NCBI RefSeq assembly: GCF_037892605.1
Contig: NZ_JBBKTU010000001.1
Location: 1,302,001-1,366,000, forward strand
Source of the DNA: Lacibacter sp. H407
GTDB lineage: Bacteria > Bacteroidota > Bacteroidia > Chitinophagales > Chitinophagaceae
Direction: 5' to 3'
Length of the DNA stretch: 64,000 bases
In this document: one piece after another, positions 35,901-44,271 of the stretch
How positions within the stretch are numbered: position 1 is the stretch's first letter
Layout: each line of letters starts with the position of its first letter
The notes under the pieces: generated by a model
Database searches by the model: none
What the model saw: only the letters and a program-made list of their open reading frames with translations
Told to the model about the DNA's origin: nothing
Made by a program: the position numbers and the translations under genes

Positions 35901-35972
35901 CTGCGCTAACAAGGCCCTTGTTGTACCAAATAAAAGAAACAGGGATATGGGTAGAAAAATTCGCAGGGACAT
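32910..35972 (-). CDS. Secreted caspase-like peptidase (C14) with TPR array
   Basis: A 1020-residue exported protein. A signal peptide (ending LLAQ) precedes a caspase/metacaspase p20-type domain at about 45-290. The catalytic His is in VIIYFSGHGD (about 118-127) and the catalytic Cys in LVLDACHSG (about 182-190), both intact. A long TPR array follows (about 390-1000) with units such as YRQAIELIPTWTYPRSSLGN, TEAMEVFKEVIRLAPGFSWP and AISWYKKALLVSPWYWNGYE. Bacterial caspase-like proteases often act in defence or regulated proteolysis, but this one is secreted. It is the first gene of an operon with two RHS-like proteins. Confidence 0.85.
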   Translation of the reverse strand: MSLRIFLPISLFLLFGTTRALLAQETAKGSTEEEVVTKETKTTFAVVIGVSEYDAERLKLNAADKDAALYARFLLETKKVTQANIQLLLNKKANSQAVNAAIRSLQQKPMKKGDEVIIYFSGHGDIQKSKDTANKDGYVGYLLCSDVNIERAYTGAQGTLSFKDLNETVTFLTQNGIEVSLVLDACHSGQTVNEEGADLLSESALTSFRNTIRYLSCGANQRSFESESIGHGFFTYYLVQGMMGAADNSPADNKIKVNELNIYVYNSVYEESKEKQEPNIGASSGGKVVMTISPEIKNIALANLRQNALLEIKESNSTGRSIGIESNPMLTPLTAAQQQQLDRLNSFLKQTKPVYQEAVALYQSFVTQKTFPTDWLRFIKLKLVQQLGIDPQQAVNTVLLGKNNQPPAAYFMAAAEQSKRILSVLDTADYGYSVYYIYARYLEAYSYLRGKNYKMYTTAKQLLHEALLKEQDAAFLLHALGLVAEYQDDFPLAEKYYRQAIELIPTWTYPRSSLGNALRDQNRYTEAMEVFKEVIRLAPGFSWPYNNLANVYYDLKRYKEAEQLYKYSIEIDTIDAAVELSNLGLIFKDRGNIKKAEDFFTRSIAADSNFVYAYHHLAELFEKINAKQTSELLLTSITREPYFAEGLAELADYYRDGPSVAEWKLADSLYSTAISNNPYYTWGYAGKAWGKTQLKDTAEAIRLFEESVRINADKPSAYGYYGRYFQLTKDYKQAISWYKKALLVSPWYWNGYEWMHETWIKLNKSDSALAILKQAGQYFDQNPDLYNLLGNFYYAAGNFKEAATQYAKALTADSSYANAYGNLAYTSLEINDFKNAVLFFKKANENDPLLFPLKDLVLIFIDKADNLLLEGKNSNALELLVLANDWIPADQPAYHIKTALLYYLEGTYKQAIPLLERSIQQPDLSESYRYRFLQLLGWCHVDAGNYEEAIKQFERSIGHSTNPSYLGLATALFASGEKEKALPWLQKENQNNNNWKNKSGWSKLYSARSIELLDKLKLLP

Positions 35973-36152
35973 GATGGTTAAAAATAAAGATTATCTGCCG
36001 AAGAAGAGATACCCACAAATTGGTATTTCTGAGAACTGCACAAAAAACCGGTGCGTTGTGTAGATGAATTACTGTACAACTCTTTCTTTTTCTTTCTCCA
36101 CAGCAATGCTTGTCCCGTTTGCAAGCCGTAAATTGCAGGCTTATTTCGTTTT

Positions 36153-38609
36153 ATGATTGATTATTTACAAGGACTGAACGAGCGGCAGAAAGAAGCAGTT
36201 ATGTATCTCAACGGGCCGTTGATGATCGTGGCTGGGGCAGGCAGCGGAAAAACAAAAGTACTTACCACACGTATTGCCCATTTGATGGCACAGGGCGTGG
36301 ATGCGTTTAATATTCTGGCACTCACCTTTACCAACAAGGCTGCCAAGGAAATGAAAGAACGTGTAGAGCATATCCTCGGCAACCAGGAAGCAAGGAATTT
36401 ATACATCGGAACGTTTCACAGTGTGTTTGCACGCATCTTACGAAGTGAAGCCACCAAGATCGGTTATCCTTCCAACTTTACGATCTATGATACCGACGAT
36501 GCGAAGAGTGTGATCAAAACAGTGATCAATGAAATGAATCTGGATGATAAACATTACAAACCATCCACTGTTTACAATCGAATTTCATCAGCCAAGAATG
36601 CATTGGTTGGTCCGGCCGAATATGCCACCGATTATCATATCCAGCAGGAAGACATGCGGAGCAACCGACCCGCCATTGCACAGATCTACAGTGCCTATGC
36701 CAACCGTTGTTTTAAAAACGGCGCCATGGATTTTGATGATCTGCTCATCAAGTTTTATGAACTGTTGAAAAATGTACCGGAGAGTTTAAGCAAATACCAA
36801 CGACGGTTCAAATACATTATGATCGACGAGTACCAGGATACCAATCCGGCACAGTATGAGATCATCAAGTTGCTGGGTGCTATGCACGAAAATGTGTGTG
36901 TGGTGGGTGATGATGCACAAAGTATTTATAGTTTCCGTGGCGCTACCATTGAAAACATTTTAATGTTTCAAAAGGATTACGACAATGTACACGTGGTGAA
37001 ACTGGAACAGAACTACCGCAGTACAAAAAATATTCTCAGTGTAGCCAACGAAGTGATCGCTAATAACAAAGGGCAGATCGAGAAAACTTTGTTTACAGAA
37101 AATGGAGAAGGAGAAAAAATTCGTTTGGTACGTACCATGACGGATAATGATGAAGGAAAATTTGTAGCCGATACCATTCAGGAGCAGAAGCTTCGCAATC
37201 ATTACCGGAATAAAGATTTTGCAATTCTCTATCGCACCAATGCACAGAGTCGTGCGTTTGAAGAAAGCTTACGGCGCATGGGCATTGCTTATATTATTTA
37301 TGGCGGTATCAGTTTCTATCAACGCAAAGAGATCAAAGATTTTATTGCGTACATGCGCATCATTGTGAATCCAAGAGATGAAGAAGCATTGAAACGTATC
37401 ATCAACTTTCCGGCAAGAGGCATCGGAAAAACAACCATTGACAAATGCGTGTTGTACGCCAATGAACAAAACATCAGCATGTGGGAAGTGCTCACCCGTG
37501 CACAACAGTTCGGTTTTAAAGCAGGAACCTTAGAAGCGATCGATGGGTTTGTAACCATGATCAGAAGCTTTGCCAGCATGTTACAAAAACACAATGCATA
37601 TGAAGTGGCCGTGCATGTAGGTAAGCAAACCAATATTGTAAAAGAATTATTCAACGATAAGAGTACCGAAGGCTTGCAACGCTATGAAAATATTCAAGAG
37701 TTACTAAACTCTATTAAAGAGTGGGTTGATGATACGGCCAATCGAAGTCAGATCGATGATGATGGTGTGGTGGTGGAAGAAGCAGATCCTTTTGCCGCAA
37801 CCGATACAGCACAAAAAGAATTGTCGTTTGAAGCACCGGCAACAATCGATCAAACGAAACTAGGTCCGGTTACACTTGGTGCGTATCTGCAACAGATCAC
37901 CTTGTTAACGGATGCAGATGATAAAGATCCCAATGCTGATAGTGTAAAACTGATGACCATCCACGCAGCAAAAGGACTGGAGTTTGAATGTGTGTTTGCA
38001 GCAGGATTAGAAGAAATGTTGTTTCCCAATGCAATGAGCATTAACACAAGAGAAGAGTTGGAAGAAGAACGTCGCTTGTTTTATGTAGTGATCACCAGAG
38101 CCAAGAAAAAACTCTGGATCAGTTATGCCAACACCCGTTACAAGTTTGGACAAATTGTACAAAACGATCCAAGTCGTTTTCTGGAAGAATTGCCGGAACA
38201 GTTTGTTGATAAGAGTTATGCAGGCGGCGGTTCACGCAACCAGGGTTCTTCATTCGGCGGCGGGTCTGCATTCGATCGTATGAAAGGATGGGGAAACAAA
38301 GCTGACAGCAATGAAGCAGCCAATGCTGAAAAGCGATATGGCGCTCCACCCAAAGCACAACCCAAGCCATCGTATTTAACACCCACTACCCGACCACAAA
38401 CTGTTGAGCATAAACCTGCACCTGATTTTGTTGCCAGCGATACCAGCAATTTACAGGAAGGACAAAAAGTGGAACACCAGAAATTTGGTTTTGGTGAAGT
38501 AGTGAAAATGGAAGGCAGTGCACACAACCCCATTGCAACGGTGAAGTTTGAATTGAACGGTGAAAAAAAGATCATGTTGAATTATGCGAAGTTGCGGATC
38601 GTGGAATGA
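36153..38609 (+). CDS. pcrA: UvrD/PcrA-family ATP-dependent DNA helicase
   Basis: An 818-residue superfamily 1A helicase that unwinds DNA in repair and removes RecA filaments. Motifs: Q-motif LNERQKEAV, I AGAGSGKTKVL, Ia TFTNKAAKEMKERV, II IDEYQDTN, III GDDAQSIYSFRGA, IV VKLEQNYRST, V LMTIHAAKGLEF with CVFAAGLEEMLFP, VI ERRLFYVVITRAKKKLW. The C-terminus has the Tudor-like fold of PcrA (GQKVEHQKFGFGEVVKMEG onward) that contacts RNA polymerase. An acidic insertion of ~60 residues lies near 520-580. It stands alone, divergent from the caspase operon. Confidence 0.95.
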   Translation: MIDYLQGLNERQKEAVMYLNGPLMIVAGAGSGKTKVLTTRIAHLMAQGVDAFNILALTFTNKAAKEMKERVEHILGNQEARNLYIGTFHSVFARILRSEATKIGYPSNFTIYDTDDAKSVIKTVINEMNLDDKHYKPSTVYNRISSAKNALVGPAEYATDYHIQQEDMRSNRPAIAQIYSAYANRCFKNGAMDFDDLLIKFYELLKNVPESLSKYQRRFKYIMIDEYQDTNPAQYEIIKLLGAMHENVCVVGDDAQSIYSFRGATIENILMFQKDYDNVHVVKLEQNYRSTKNILSVANEVIANNKGQIEKTLFTENGEGEKIRLVRTMTDNDEGKFVADTIQEQKLRNHYRNKDFAILYRTNAQSRAFEESLRRMGIAYIIYGGISFYQRKEIKDFIAYMRIIVNPRDEEALKRIINFPARGIGKTTIDKCVLYANEQNISMWEVLTRAQQFGFKAGTLEAIDGFVTMIRSFASMLQKHNAYEVAVHVGKQTNIVKELFNDKSTEGLQRYENIQELLNSIKEWVDDTANRSQIDDDGVVVEEADPFAATDTAQKELSFEAPATIDQTKLGPVTLGAYLQQITLLTDADDKDPNADSVKLMTIHAAKGLEFECVFAAGLEEMLFPNAMSINTREELEEERRLFYVVITRAKKKLWISYANTRYKFGQIVQNDPSRFLEELPEQFVDKSYAGGGSRNQGSSFGGGSAFDRMKGWGNKADSNEAANAEKRYGAPPKAQPKPSYLTPTTRPQTVEHKPAPDFVASDTSNLQEGQKVEHQKFGFGEVVKMEGSAHNPIATVKFELNGEKKIMLNYAKLRIVE

Positions 38610-38645
38610 TCGGTTACAATGATTATATAAACTAAAAGAAACGGA

Positions 38646-39230
38646 ATGGCTAAGTACATCTACATCTGTGCGCCTATTTTGTTGGTTCTGTTTGGTTCTG
38701 CTGATTTGTTTGCGCAGGAAAAATTTGAAAAGGAAAGCCGCATCAAGCAACGGGATGTACCGCCGAAGGCGCTGGAGTTTATCGATTCAGTAAATGTAAA
38801 AACAAAGCTGAAATGGTATGTTGAAGAAGGCATGAACAGGCGAAGTATCGAAGCGAAGTTTCGGCAAAACAAAAAACGATACAGCATTGAGTTTGATACA
38901 CTGGGACATGTTGAAGATGTTGAAATTGAACTACTGCAAGCTGAATTGACAACAGCTATCAACGATGCTATCAACAACCAACTGAAAAAAGACTGTCTAA
39001 AATATAAAATAGAAAAAATTCAAGTACAATATTCCGGTACGGAACAGGCGTTGTTAGCAAAACTGAAGAACAGACCATCTTCCGAAAAACTGATCGTCAA
39101 GTATGAAGTGGTGGTGAAATGCACTTCAAAAAATAAAGTTGAACTGCTTGAATACCTGTTTAATGATACAGGCACCGTTCTTTCTACATCAACCATTGTA
39201 TTTAAAAACAGCAGTCATCTTGAATATTAA
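38646..39230 (+). CDS. Exported protein of unknown function
   Basis: A 194-residue protein with a signal peptide (residues 1-23, ending LFAQ). The mature part contains RYSIEFDTLGHVEDVEIELL, a pattern like PepSY-type folds, and ends with CTSKNKVELLEYLFNDTGTV. No catalytic motif is visible. It lies 36 nt after the helicase gene and overlaps the DUF2490 gene by 11 nt, so it is probably co-transcribed with the latter. Confidence 0.7.
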   Translation: MAKYIYICAPILLVLFGSADLFAQEKFEKESRIKQRDVPPKALEFIDSVNVKTKLKWYVEEGMNRRSIEAKFRQNKKRYSIEFDTLGHVEDVEIELLQAELTTAINDAINNQLKKDCLKYKIEKIQVQYSGTEQALLAKLKNRPSSEKLIVKYEVVVKCTSKNKVELLEYLFNDTGTVLSTSTIVFKNSSHLEY

Positions 39231-39918
39231 AAAACTACAGTTTATTTTTTCAATTCTATTTGTACTGTTGGTGAATGTTGTTTTTTCTCAACAGACATAC
39301 CAGCTTGGCATTCTACCATCGTTCAACTTAAATACTAAGTTGAAAAATGATTGGTCCGTCAATACAAAAATCGAATCCCGTCAGTTGCTGCAACGTGGCG
39401 AATGGGGTGGTGCTGCTGATAAGGAATACAACTATGTACTCACCGATCTTTCGTTGATTGCCGGAAAGAAGATTGGTTTGAATTCACGGGCAGGAGCCGG
39501 CTACCTGATACGATTTGAAGAAGGCGAGCGAATTCACAGGTTTATTCAACAATTCATTATTGTGCAACGAAAGTCCGGTTACCGGCTAGCCCATCGTTTG
39601 TTAACCGACCAGACGTTTTCAACAATTGAATCACCTCAATTCAGATTACGTTACCGGATCACTGCAGAAATTCCGTTGAACGGAGAATCAGTTGATCCGA
39701 AGGAGTTTTACGTAAAGCTGAATAACGAATATCTTAATAGCTTTCAATCTGCAGATTACGATCTTGAATTACGTCTTGTTCCTTTACTGGGATATGATAT
39801 TGCAGCGAATAATAAGCTGGAGATGGGTTTGGATTACAGAGTCAACTCTTTTTTGAATCAGAAAGCCGAGCATAGTTTTTGGGTGAGCTTGAATTGGTTT
39901 ATTGAGATTGGAAAATAG
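39220..39918 (+). CDS. DUF2490-family outer-membrane protein
   Basis: A 232-residue protein with a signal peptide (KKLQFIFSILFVLLVNVVFS) and a beta-rich body of the DUF2490 type, predicted to form an outer-membrane barrel: WSVNTKIESRQLLQRGEWGG, RHRF-like alternating strands and a terminal strand ending in WVSLNWFIEIGK. The start is TTG at 39220, since no ATG sits before the signal peptide except one far upstream inside the previous gene; the ATT codon 2 positions on is an alternative. Confidence 0.75.
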   Translation: MNIKKLQFIFSILFVLLVNVVFSQQTYQLGILPSFNLNTKLKNDWSVNTKIESRQLLQRGEWGGAADKEYNYVLTDLSLIAGKKIGLNSRAGAGYLIRFEEGERIHRFIQQFIIVQRKSGYRLAHRLLTDQTFSTIESPQFRLRYRITAEIPLNGESVDPKEFYVKLNNEYLNSFQSADYDLELRLVPLLGYDIAANNKLEMGLDYRVNSFLNQKAEHSFWVSLNWFIEIGK

Positions 39919-39925
39919 TTTACGC

Positions 39926-39951
39926 CTTTGTTGGTCGCCTGACCAACAAAG
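39926..39951 (+). repeat. REP-like palindrome R1, left of the RAYT gene
   Basis: CTTTGTTGGTC, loop GCCT, GACCAACAAAG: perfect 11-bp arms. It is the exact reverse complement of R2 at 40541-40566, so the transposase gene lies between two inverted copies. Confidence 0.85.
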
Positions 39952-39955
39952 AAGT

Positions 39956-40477
39956 TCAAGATCGGTAGTGCGTTAAAAAAGTAAACTCACTTACCCCGTT
40001 TTCATAAAAACTCGCACTACTCCATCGATATGCTTCTGGCGATATGGCCAGCGCCCATTTTGGTTGCACCGGATTGTTATGAACATAATCTAACTTTTGG
40101 AGAAATACTTTTTCTGTAAACAGATCAATACTTAATGAATTGCGTTCCCATACCTGGAATTTTCTGTCTGCATCATTTACCCTTAATGCTTTCAACAACG
40201 GATCATCATGCATACGCATAAAGTTGAGTATACTGCGTGCTGTAAACTTTAAAAAATCACGTTGAAAATCGGCTCTGTTAATTCCGTCATGCAATTGCCA
40301 GATACAATGCAAATGGTTTGGCATAATAACAAAACCAAATACGGTTACCTGTTCAATGTTCACTCTTCTTTGGATGGCTTCAATGACGATCTGTTTATGA
40401 TATTCATTTTCCAAAACCGGCAGCCAATTTAAATTGGTAATTGTTATAAACTGCGGATGATGTTCAAATCGAATCAT
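39956..40477 (-). mobile_element. REP-associated tyrosine transposase (RAYT, Y1_Tnp)
   Basis: A 173-residue single-domain HUH transposase of the IS200-like/RAYT class. The metal-binding H-x-H is in FGFVIMPNHLHCIW (about 47-60), and the catalytic Tyr in QKLDYVHNNPVQPKW (about 127-141). RAYTs are domesticated relatives of IS200 transposases that act on REP palindromes next to them. Here the gene is flanked by inverted palindromes R1 (39926-39951) and R2 (40541-40566), with two more (R3, R4) before cysK. The gene looks intact. It begins 64 nt from R2 and ends 5 nt from R1. Confidence 0.9.
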
Positions 40478-40540
40478 TCAGCAAAATAGAAAATGGTTCC
40501 TAAGAATACAAGTAGAACAGGTAAGCAGAATGTTCAAATC

Positions 40541-40566
40541 CTTTGTTGGTCAGGCGACCAACAAAG
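40541..40566 (-). repeat. REP-like palindrome R2, right of the RAYT gene
   Basis: CTTTGTTGGTC, loop AGGC, GACCAACAAAG; exact reverse complement of R1. Confidence 0.85.
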
Positions 40567-40647
40567 GCAGTTTGCTCACCGATTGTAATACTGCTTTTAA
40601 AGAATGCGAATACGAGCCGTATCAAAATAATCTTTCAATAACACGCC

Positions 40648-40671
40648 CTTGTTGGTTGCTTTGCCAACAAG
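40648..40671. repeat. REP-like palindrome R3, diverged
   Basis: CTTGTTGG and CCAACAAG arms around a changed centre (TTGCTTTG). A copy of the cysK 3' end (40619-40642) lies next to it. Confidence 0.65.
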
Positions 40672-40678
40672 AAAAAAT

Positions 40679-40709
40679 AAAAAAGACGTCGGAGAGTGAC
40701 GTCTTTTTT
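40679..40709. terminator. Bidirectional rho-independent terminator
   Basis: AAAAAAGACGTC (40679-40690) and GACGTCTTTTTT (40698-40709) are perfect 12-bp arms around a 7-nt loop, with A- and T-runs on both sides. It lies about 70 nt past the cysK stop codon on the minus strand. Confidence 0.85.
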
Positions 40710-40724
40710 ATATCAACAAAGTTT

Positions 40725-40741
40725 GTATCAAAACGATCCTA
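40725..40741 (-). repeat. Partial copy of the cysK 3' end
   Basis: Matches 40777-40793 (the stop codon region of cysK) in about 14 of 17 positions. A second copy is at 40619-40642 (about 20 of 24). Each is linked to a GTTGG palindrome. Confidence 0.55.
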
Positions 40742-40744
40742 AAT

Positions 40745-40772
40745 CCCATGTTGGTCAGGCGACCAACATGGG
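40745..40772 (-). repeat. REP-like palindrome R4, next to cysK
   Basis: CCCATGTTGGTC, loop AGGC, GACCAACATGGG: perfect 12-bp arms. The GTTGGTC core and loop match R2, while the outer stem differs on both sides in a compensating way (CCCAT/ATGGG against CTTT/AAAG). Confidence 0.8.
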
Positions 40773-40779
40773 CCTTGCA

Positions 40780-41691
40780 TCAAAACAATCCTTCAATACT
40801 AAAATAACGTTCGCCGGTATCATAGTTAAAGATCAATACACGACTTCCCTTTGGCATGTCCGGAATTTTTTTAGCAGTGGCAGCCATGGTTGCGCCACTG
40901 GAAATGCCCTGGAAAATTCCTTCTTCGCTGGCGGCACGTTGCGCATACGAAAACGCTTCATCTTTACTTACCTGAATTACTCCGTCCAATACATCTGTAT
41001 GCAGGTTGGAAGGAATAAATCCGGCACCAATTCCCTGGATAGGATGTGGGGAAGGTTCGCCACCACTGATCACGGGCGACAATTCCGGTTCAACCGCAAA
41101 CACTTTTACATTGGGAAATTTCTTTTTTAATTCACGACCTACCGCAGTGATATGTCCGCCGGTACCAACACCCGTAATTAAATAATCAAGCCCTTCCGGA
41201 AAATCATTCAAAATTTCCTGTGCCGTTGTTTTTACGTGCGCATCAATATTGGCAGGGTTATCGAATTGCTGCGGCATCCAGCTATTGGGGGTTGCTTCCA
41301 CCAGCTCCGTTGCTTTTGCAATCGCACCTTTCATTCCCTTTTCACGAGGTGTTAATTCAAATGTAGCACCATACACGCTCATCAGTTTACGACGTTCAAT
41401 ACTCATACTTTCAGGCATTACAAGTATCAGCTTGTAACCTTTTACGGCAGCCACCATTGCCAGGCCAATACCGGTGTTGCCGCTGGTTGGTTCAATGATC
41501 ACGCTACCTTCTTTCAAAATTCCTTTTGCTTCGGCATCTTCGATCATACTTAATGCAATACGGTCTTTGATACTTCCACCGGGGTTGGCACGTTCCAGTT
41601 TACTCCAAACTTCTACATCAGCAGAAAATAAACGGTTGATGCGTACATGTGGCGTGTTGCCAATGGTTTCTAAAATGTTATTTGCTTTCAT
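40780..41691 (-). CDS. cysK: Cysteine synthase (O-acetylserine sulfhydrylase)
   Basis: PLP enzyme that makes cysteine from O-acetylserine and sulfide. It has 303 residues. The PLP Lys is in [10 protein letters not shown] (residue ~42), the substrate loop is [11 protein letters not shown], the phosphate-binding loop is [13 protein letters not shown], and ISSGAT near the end binds the PLP ring. It follows the serine acetyltransferase gene by 32 nt, so CysE and CysK are made together, as the cysteine synthase complex requires. The CysM subtype cannot be excluded. Confidence 0.93.
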   Translation of the reverse strand: MKANNILETIGNTPHVRINRLFSADVEVWSKLERANPGGSIKDRIALSMIEDAEAKGILKEGSVIIEPTSGNTGIGLAMVAAVKGYKLILVMPESMSIERRKLMSVYGATFELTPREKGMKGAIAKATELVEATPNSWMPQQFDNPANIDAHVKTTAQEILNDFPEGLDYLITGVGTGGHITAVGRELKKKFPNVKVFAVEPELSPVISGGEPSPHPIQGIGAGFIPSNLHTDVLDGVIQVSKDEAFSYAQRAASEEGIFQGISSGATMAATAKKIPDMPKGSRVLIFNYDTGERYFSIEGLF

Positions 41692-41723
41692 CTCGATTTG
41701 TTTTATTGTTTGTTGCGAATATT

Positions 41724-42536
41724 TTAAATGATAAAATTCAGCGGCTCTGTGAAATCTTTTTTATCGGTTACAATGGTTTCACTTTTCGTGTACACTACAC
41801 TATGCGGTATTACACTTTGTGTGATCCAGGTGTTGCCACCTACAATACTGTCGTGACCGATCACTGTATTACCACCAAGAATAGTACTGTTGGCATAGAT
41901 CACTACGTTGTCTTGAATGGTAGGGTGTCGTTTTGTTTGCGCATCTTCTTTCCGTACTGCCAACGCACCAAGCGTAACGCCCTGATATATTTTTACATAC
42001 TTCCCGATCACCGATGTTTCGCCTATCACAATGCCCGTTCCGTGATCAATAAAAAACGGACAACCAATTGTTGCGCCGGGGTTGATGTCGATGCCGGTAC
42101 GGCTATGTGCCCACTCGCCCATCATACGGGGCAGAATGGGAATTTTCTTTTTGTACAATGCATGTGTTAAGCGATACACAATGATGGCATAAAAGCCGGG
42201 GTACGAAAGCACCACTTCTTCAATAGAGTAAGCAGCCGGATCAAATTCAAGGATCAACTCCGCATCTTCTATCAGCTCTTGTTTGATGTGTTGAAGTTCT
42301 TCAAAATATTCTTCGGTAACAGCCAGCACATCCATTTCATATTTCTGCGAAAGCGGAGTAAGAATTTCAATGAATTTTTTGTGGAGCGATGCCTGCATAC
42401 TTGCCTGCGTTTGTACAAACGACTTCGGATCACTGATCAGCGGAAAGAGGTAGTTGATCAACTCTTCTGTAAAGGTGATCACCGTTTGCCGGGACGGAAA
42501 ATTACTGCTGAGCAGGTAACCGGGGAATGTATACAT
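41724..42536 (-). CDS. cysE: Serine O-acetyltransferase
   Basis: Acetylates serine for cysteine synthesis. It has 270 residues: an N-terminal helical domain, then a left-handed beta-helix of hexapeptide repeats ([40 protein letters not shown]). The active-site His and Asp lie in DHGTGIVIG and the preceding HSRTGIDI region. It ends in a short tail for binding CysK (ending LNFII, with the C-terminal Ile typical of the CysE-CysK contact). It is the first gene of the cysE-cysK operon. Confidence 0.93.
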   Translation of the reverse strand: MYTFPGYLLSSNFPSRQTVITFTEELINYLFPLISDPKSFVQTQASMQASLHKKFIEILTPLSQKYEMDVLAVTEEYFEELQHIKQELIEDAELILEFDPAAYSIEEVVLSYPGFYAIIVYRLTHALYKKKIPILPRMMGEWAHSRTGIDINPGATIGCPFFIDHGTGIVIGETSVIGKYVKIYQGVTLGALAVRKEDAQTKRHPTIQDNVVIYANSTILGGNTVIGHDSIVGGNTWITQSVIPHSVVYTKSETIVTDKKDFTEPLNFII

Positions 42537-42706
42537 GTGAAAAAATTTAAACGTCCTCTGTGGCAGGCAATGAATGGTCGGTCACTTTTACATCAAGTGA
42601 TCAAGCGAAAATAAGGCATCTTTTGTTTAGTCTACTGATCCGGTTGATTTTTAGCATCTTCGCAATCCATCGGCGTCCATTTATGACAGAATGCTAACAA
42701 ATTACT

Positions 42707-43063
42707 TTACTTCAGCGCTTTTTTCAAGGCTTCTACTGTTTTTTTATCGTTCCCGACAAAGATCTGTTTGTTGAGAATGGTTACCGGACGTTTGAGAAAG
42801 GTGTCTTCTGAAAGAATATAATTTTTATAATCCTCCTCTGTCAGTTGTTTGTCTTTCAACCCCAGTTCTTTATACTTCAGGGCACGGCGGCTGAACAGTG
42901 CCTCATAGCTACCCGCCAGTTGTTTCATTTCTTCCAGCTGTTTGGCTGTTATCTTTTCTTCACGGATATTCTGAAATTCAATACCAGCCAGATCGGCTCC
43001 TGTTTCTTTGATAATGGCCTGGCAGGTGGTGCAGTGAGCGAGGTGGTACATTTTCTTCTTCAT
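42707..43063 (-). CDS. ArsC/Spx-family thioredoxin-fold protein
   Basis: A 118-residue protein of the ArsC-like family. The redox motif is HCTTC (C-x-x-C) at about residue 10, followed by the family body and the FLKRPVTI segment with the Arg-Pro pair near residue 90. Classic arsenate reductases have CX5R with one Cys; with CxxC this is closer to the YffB/Spx-like group, and I would not claim arsenate reduction. The Met at 43063 begins the family N-terminus (MKKKMYHLAHC). Confidence 0.8.
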   Translation of the reverse strand: MKKKMYHLAHCTTCQAIIKETGADLAGIEFQNIREEKITAKQLEEMKQLAGSYEALFSRRALKYKELGLKDKQLTEEDYKNYILSEDTFLKRPVTILNKQIFVGNDKKTVEALKKALK

Positions 43064-43138
43064 AAACAAATCTTGAATTTGCTTGTAACTTAAGCGATTT
43101 TTGCTCTACATATACATTTACGCAAACCAATTGGTTGA

Positions 43139-43648
43139 ATGACCGACCACACTGAACAGAATTTTCTGCAACTGGTACAGCAGCACCAGGGCATTATACG
43201 CAAGGTATGCCATCTCTATGGCCGCAGCGATGTGGACAGGGATGATCTGTACCAGGAAATTGTGATCCAGTTGTGGAAAGCCTTCGGTAGTTTCCGGGGC
43301 GATTCGAAGATCAGTACCTGGATGTACCGCATTGCGTTAAACACAGCCATCAGCAACCTGCGGAAACAGTCGAGAAAAGTTGCACTCAGCTTTCCGGAAT
43401 TTATTCCACGGGAAGAGGCTGATACAAATGAAGAACGGATCAAAGAAGAAAAGCTCAAAGAAATGTATGCGGCCATCAGCCGTTTATCGGAAGTGGAAAA
43501 AGCAATTGTTATGCTTTACCTCGAAGATAAAAGTTACGAAGAGATGGAAGAGATCCTCGGTATCAACAACGGTAACCTGCGGGTAAAAATGAACCGTATC
43601 AAAGACAAATTACGTACACTTACTAAAGCAGAATCGTATGGAGCTTGA
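43139..43648 (+). CDS. ECF-type RNA polymerase sigma factor
   Basis: A 169-residue sigma-70 family factor. Region 2 contains DLYQEIVIQLWKAFGSFRGD and STWMYRIALNTAISNLRK; region 4 contains ISRLSEVEKAIVMLYLEDKS followed by YEEMEEILGINNGNLRVKMN, the helix-turn-helix. It overlaps the next gene, a small membrane protein, by 11 nt. That partner is probably its membrane-bound regulator, since sigma factor and anti-sigma genes are often paired in this way. Confidence 0.92.
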   Translation: MTDHTEQNFLQLVQQHQGIIRKVCHLYGRSDVDRDDLYQEIVIQLWKAFGSFRGDSKISTWMYRIALNTAISNLRKQSRKVALSFPEFIPREEADTNEERIKEEKLKEMYAAISRLSEVEKAIVMLYLEDKSYEEMEEILGINNGNLRVKMNRIKDKLRTLTKAESYGA

Positions 43649-44261
43649 TCAGCTAAAAGAAATGTGGGGCGATATGGCCATAAGTAAAAAAGGTTCTTCG
43701 TTTGAAGAGATACAGGCCATGCTGCGTAAAAAATCGAAGAGCCCCATTGCCAAAATGAAACGCAATCTGATGATCGAAATGGTTGCGGTGATTGTACTTT
43801 ACACCTTGATCATTATTGATTATGTGATGACATATAATGGTGTGATGCTTAGTATTCCTTTGTTAATGTTTGTTCTGGGAGTTCTGTTTGTTATTTACTA
43901 TATCCGCAAACGAAAATTGTTGAAAGATATGGAATGTGTTACCTGCGAAGTGAAATCAAACTTACAGCAGCAGCTAAACATACTCGAAAAATATGTTCGC
44001 TTTTACATGCTGGCTGGTACGTTGTTGTTTCCGCTAACCATGATCTTTATGAGTGTAGTTTTGTATTTCTATTCGGCCGAAATGCAACAATTATCGAAGC
44101 CTATGCCGTTTCTTCCGTTTATGGCTATTGTAACAGGAAGTGCAATCGTCTTAACAATCCCTATGTACTTTTTGAATAAATGGTATGTTCGTAAACTATA
44201 TGGTCAGCATGTTGAAAAGTTGAAGTTGATTGTAAGTGAAATGAGTGAAGAAGAAAACTAA
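43638..44261 (+). CDS. Membrane protein, putative regulator of the ECF sigma factor
   Basis: A 207-residue protein with a cytoplasmic N-terminus of ~45 residues (MELDQLKEMWGDMAISKKGS) and four hydrophobic segments at about 45-66, 70-90, 120-144 and 155-178. The N-terminal WGDM pattern occurs in Bacteroidota proteins encoded after ECF sigma genes. An anti-sigma role is inferred from the 11-nt overlap with the sigma factor gene; it lacks a zinc-finger anti-sigma motif. Confidence 0.7.
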   Translation: MELDQLKEMWGDMAISKKGSSFEEIQAMLRKKSKSPIAKMKRNLMIEMVAVIVLYTLIIIDYVMTYNGVMLSIPLLMFVLGVLFVIYYIRKRKLLKDMECVTCEVKSNLQQQLNILEKYVRFYMLAGTLLFPLTMIFMSVVLYFYSAEMQQLSKPMPFLPFMAIVTGSAIVLTIPMYFLNKWYVRKLYGQHVEKLKLIVSEMSEEEN

Positions 44262-44271
44262 AAAAGAAACC

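Noticed and set aside
42707-43063. Arsenate reductase of an arsenic-resistance operon
   Set aside because: The CxxC motif is not that of classic ArsC, and there are no arsR, arsB or acr3 genes nearby.
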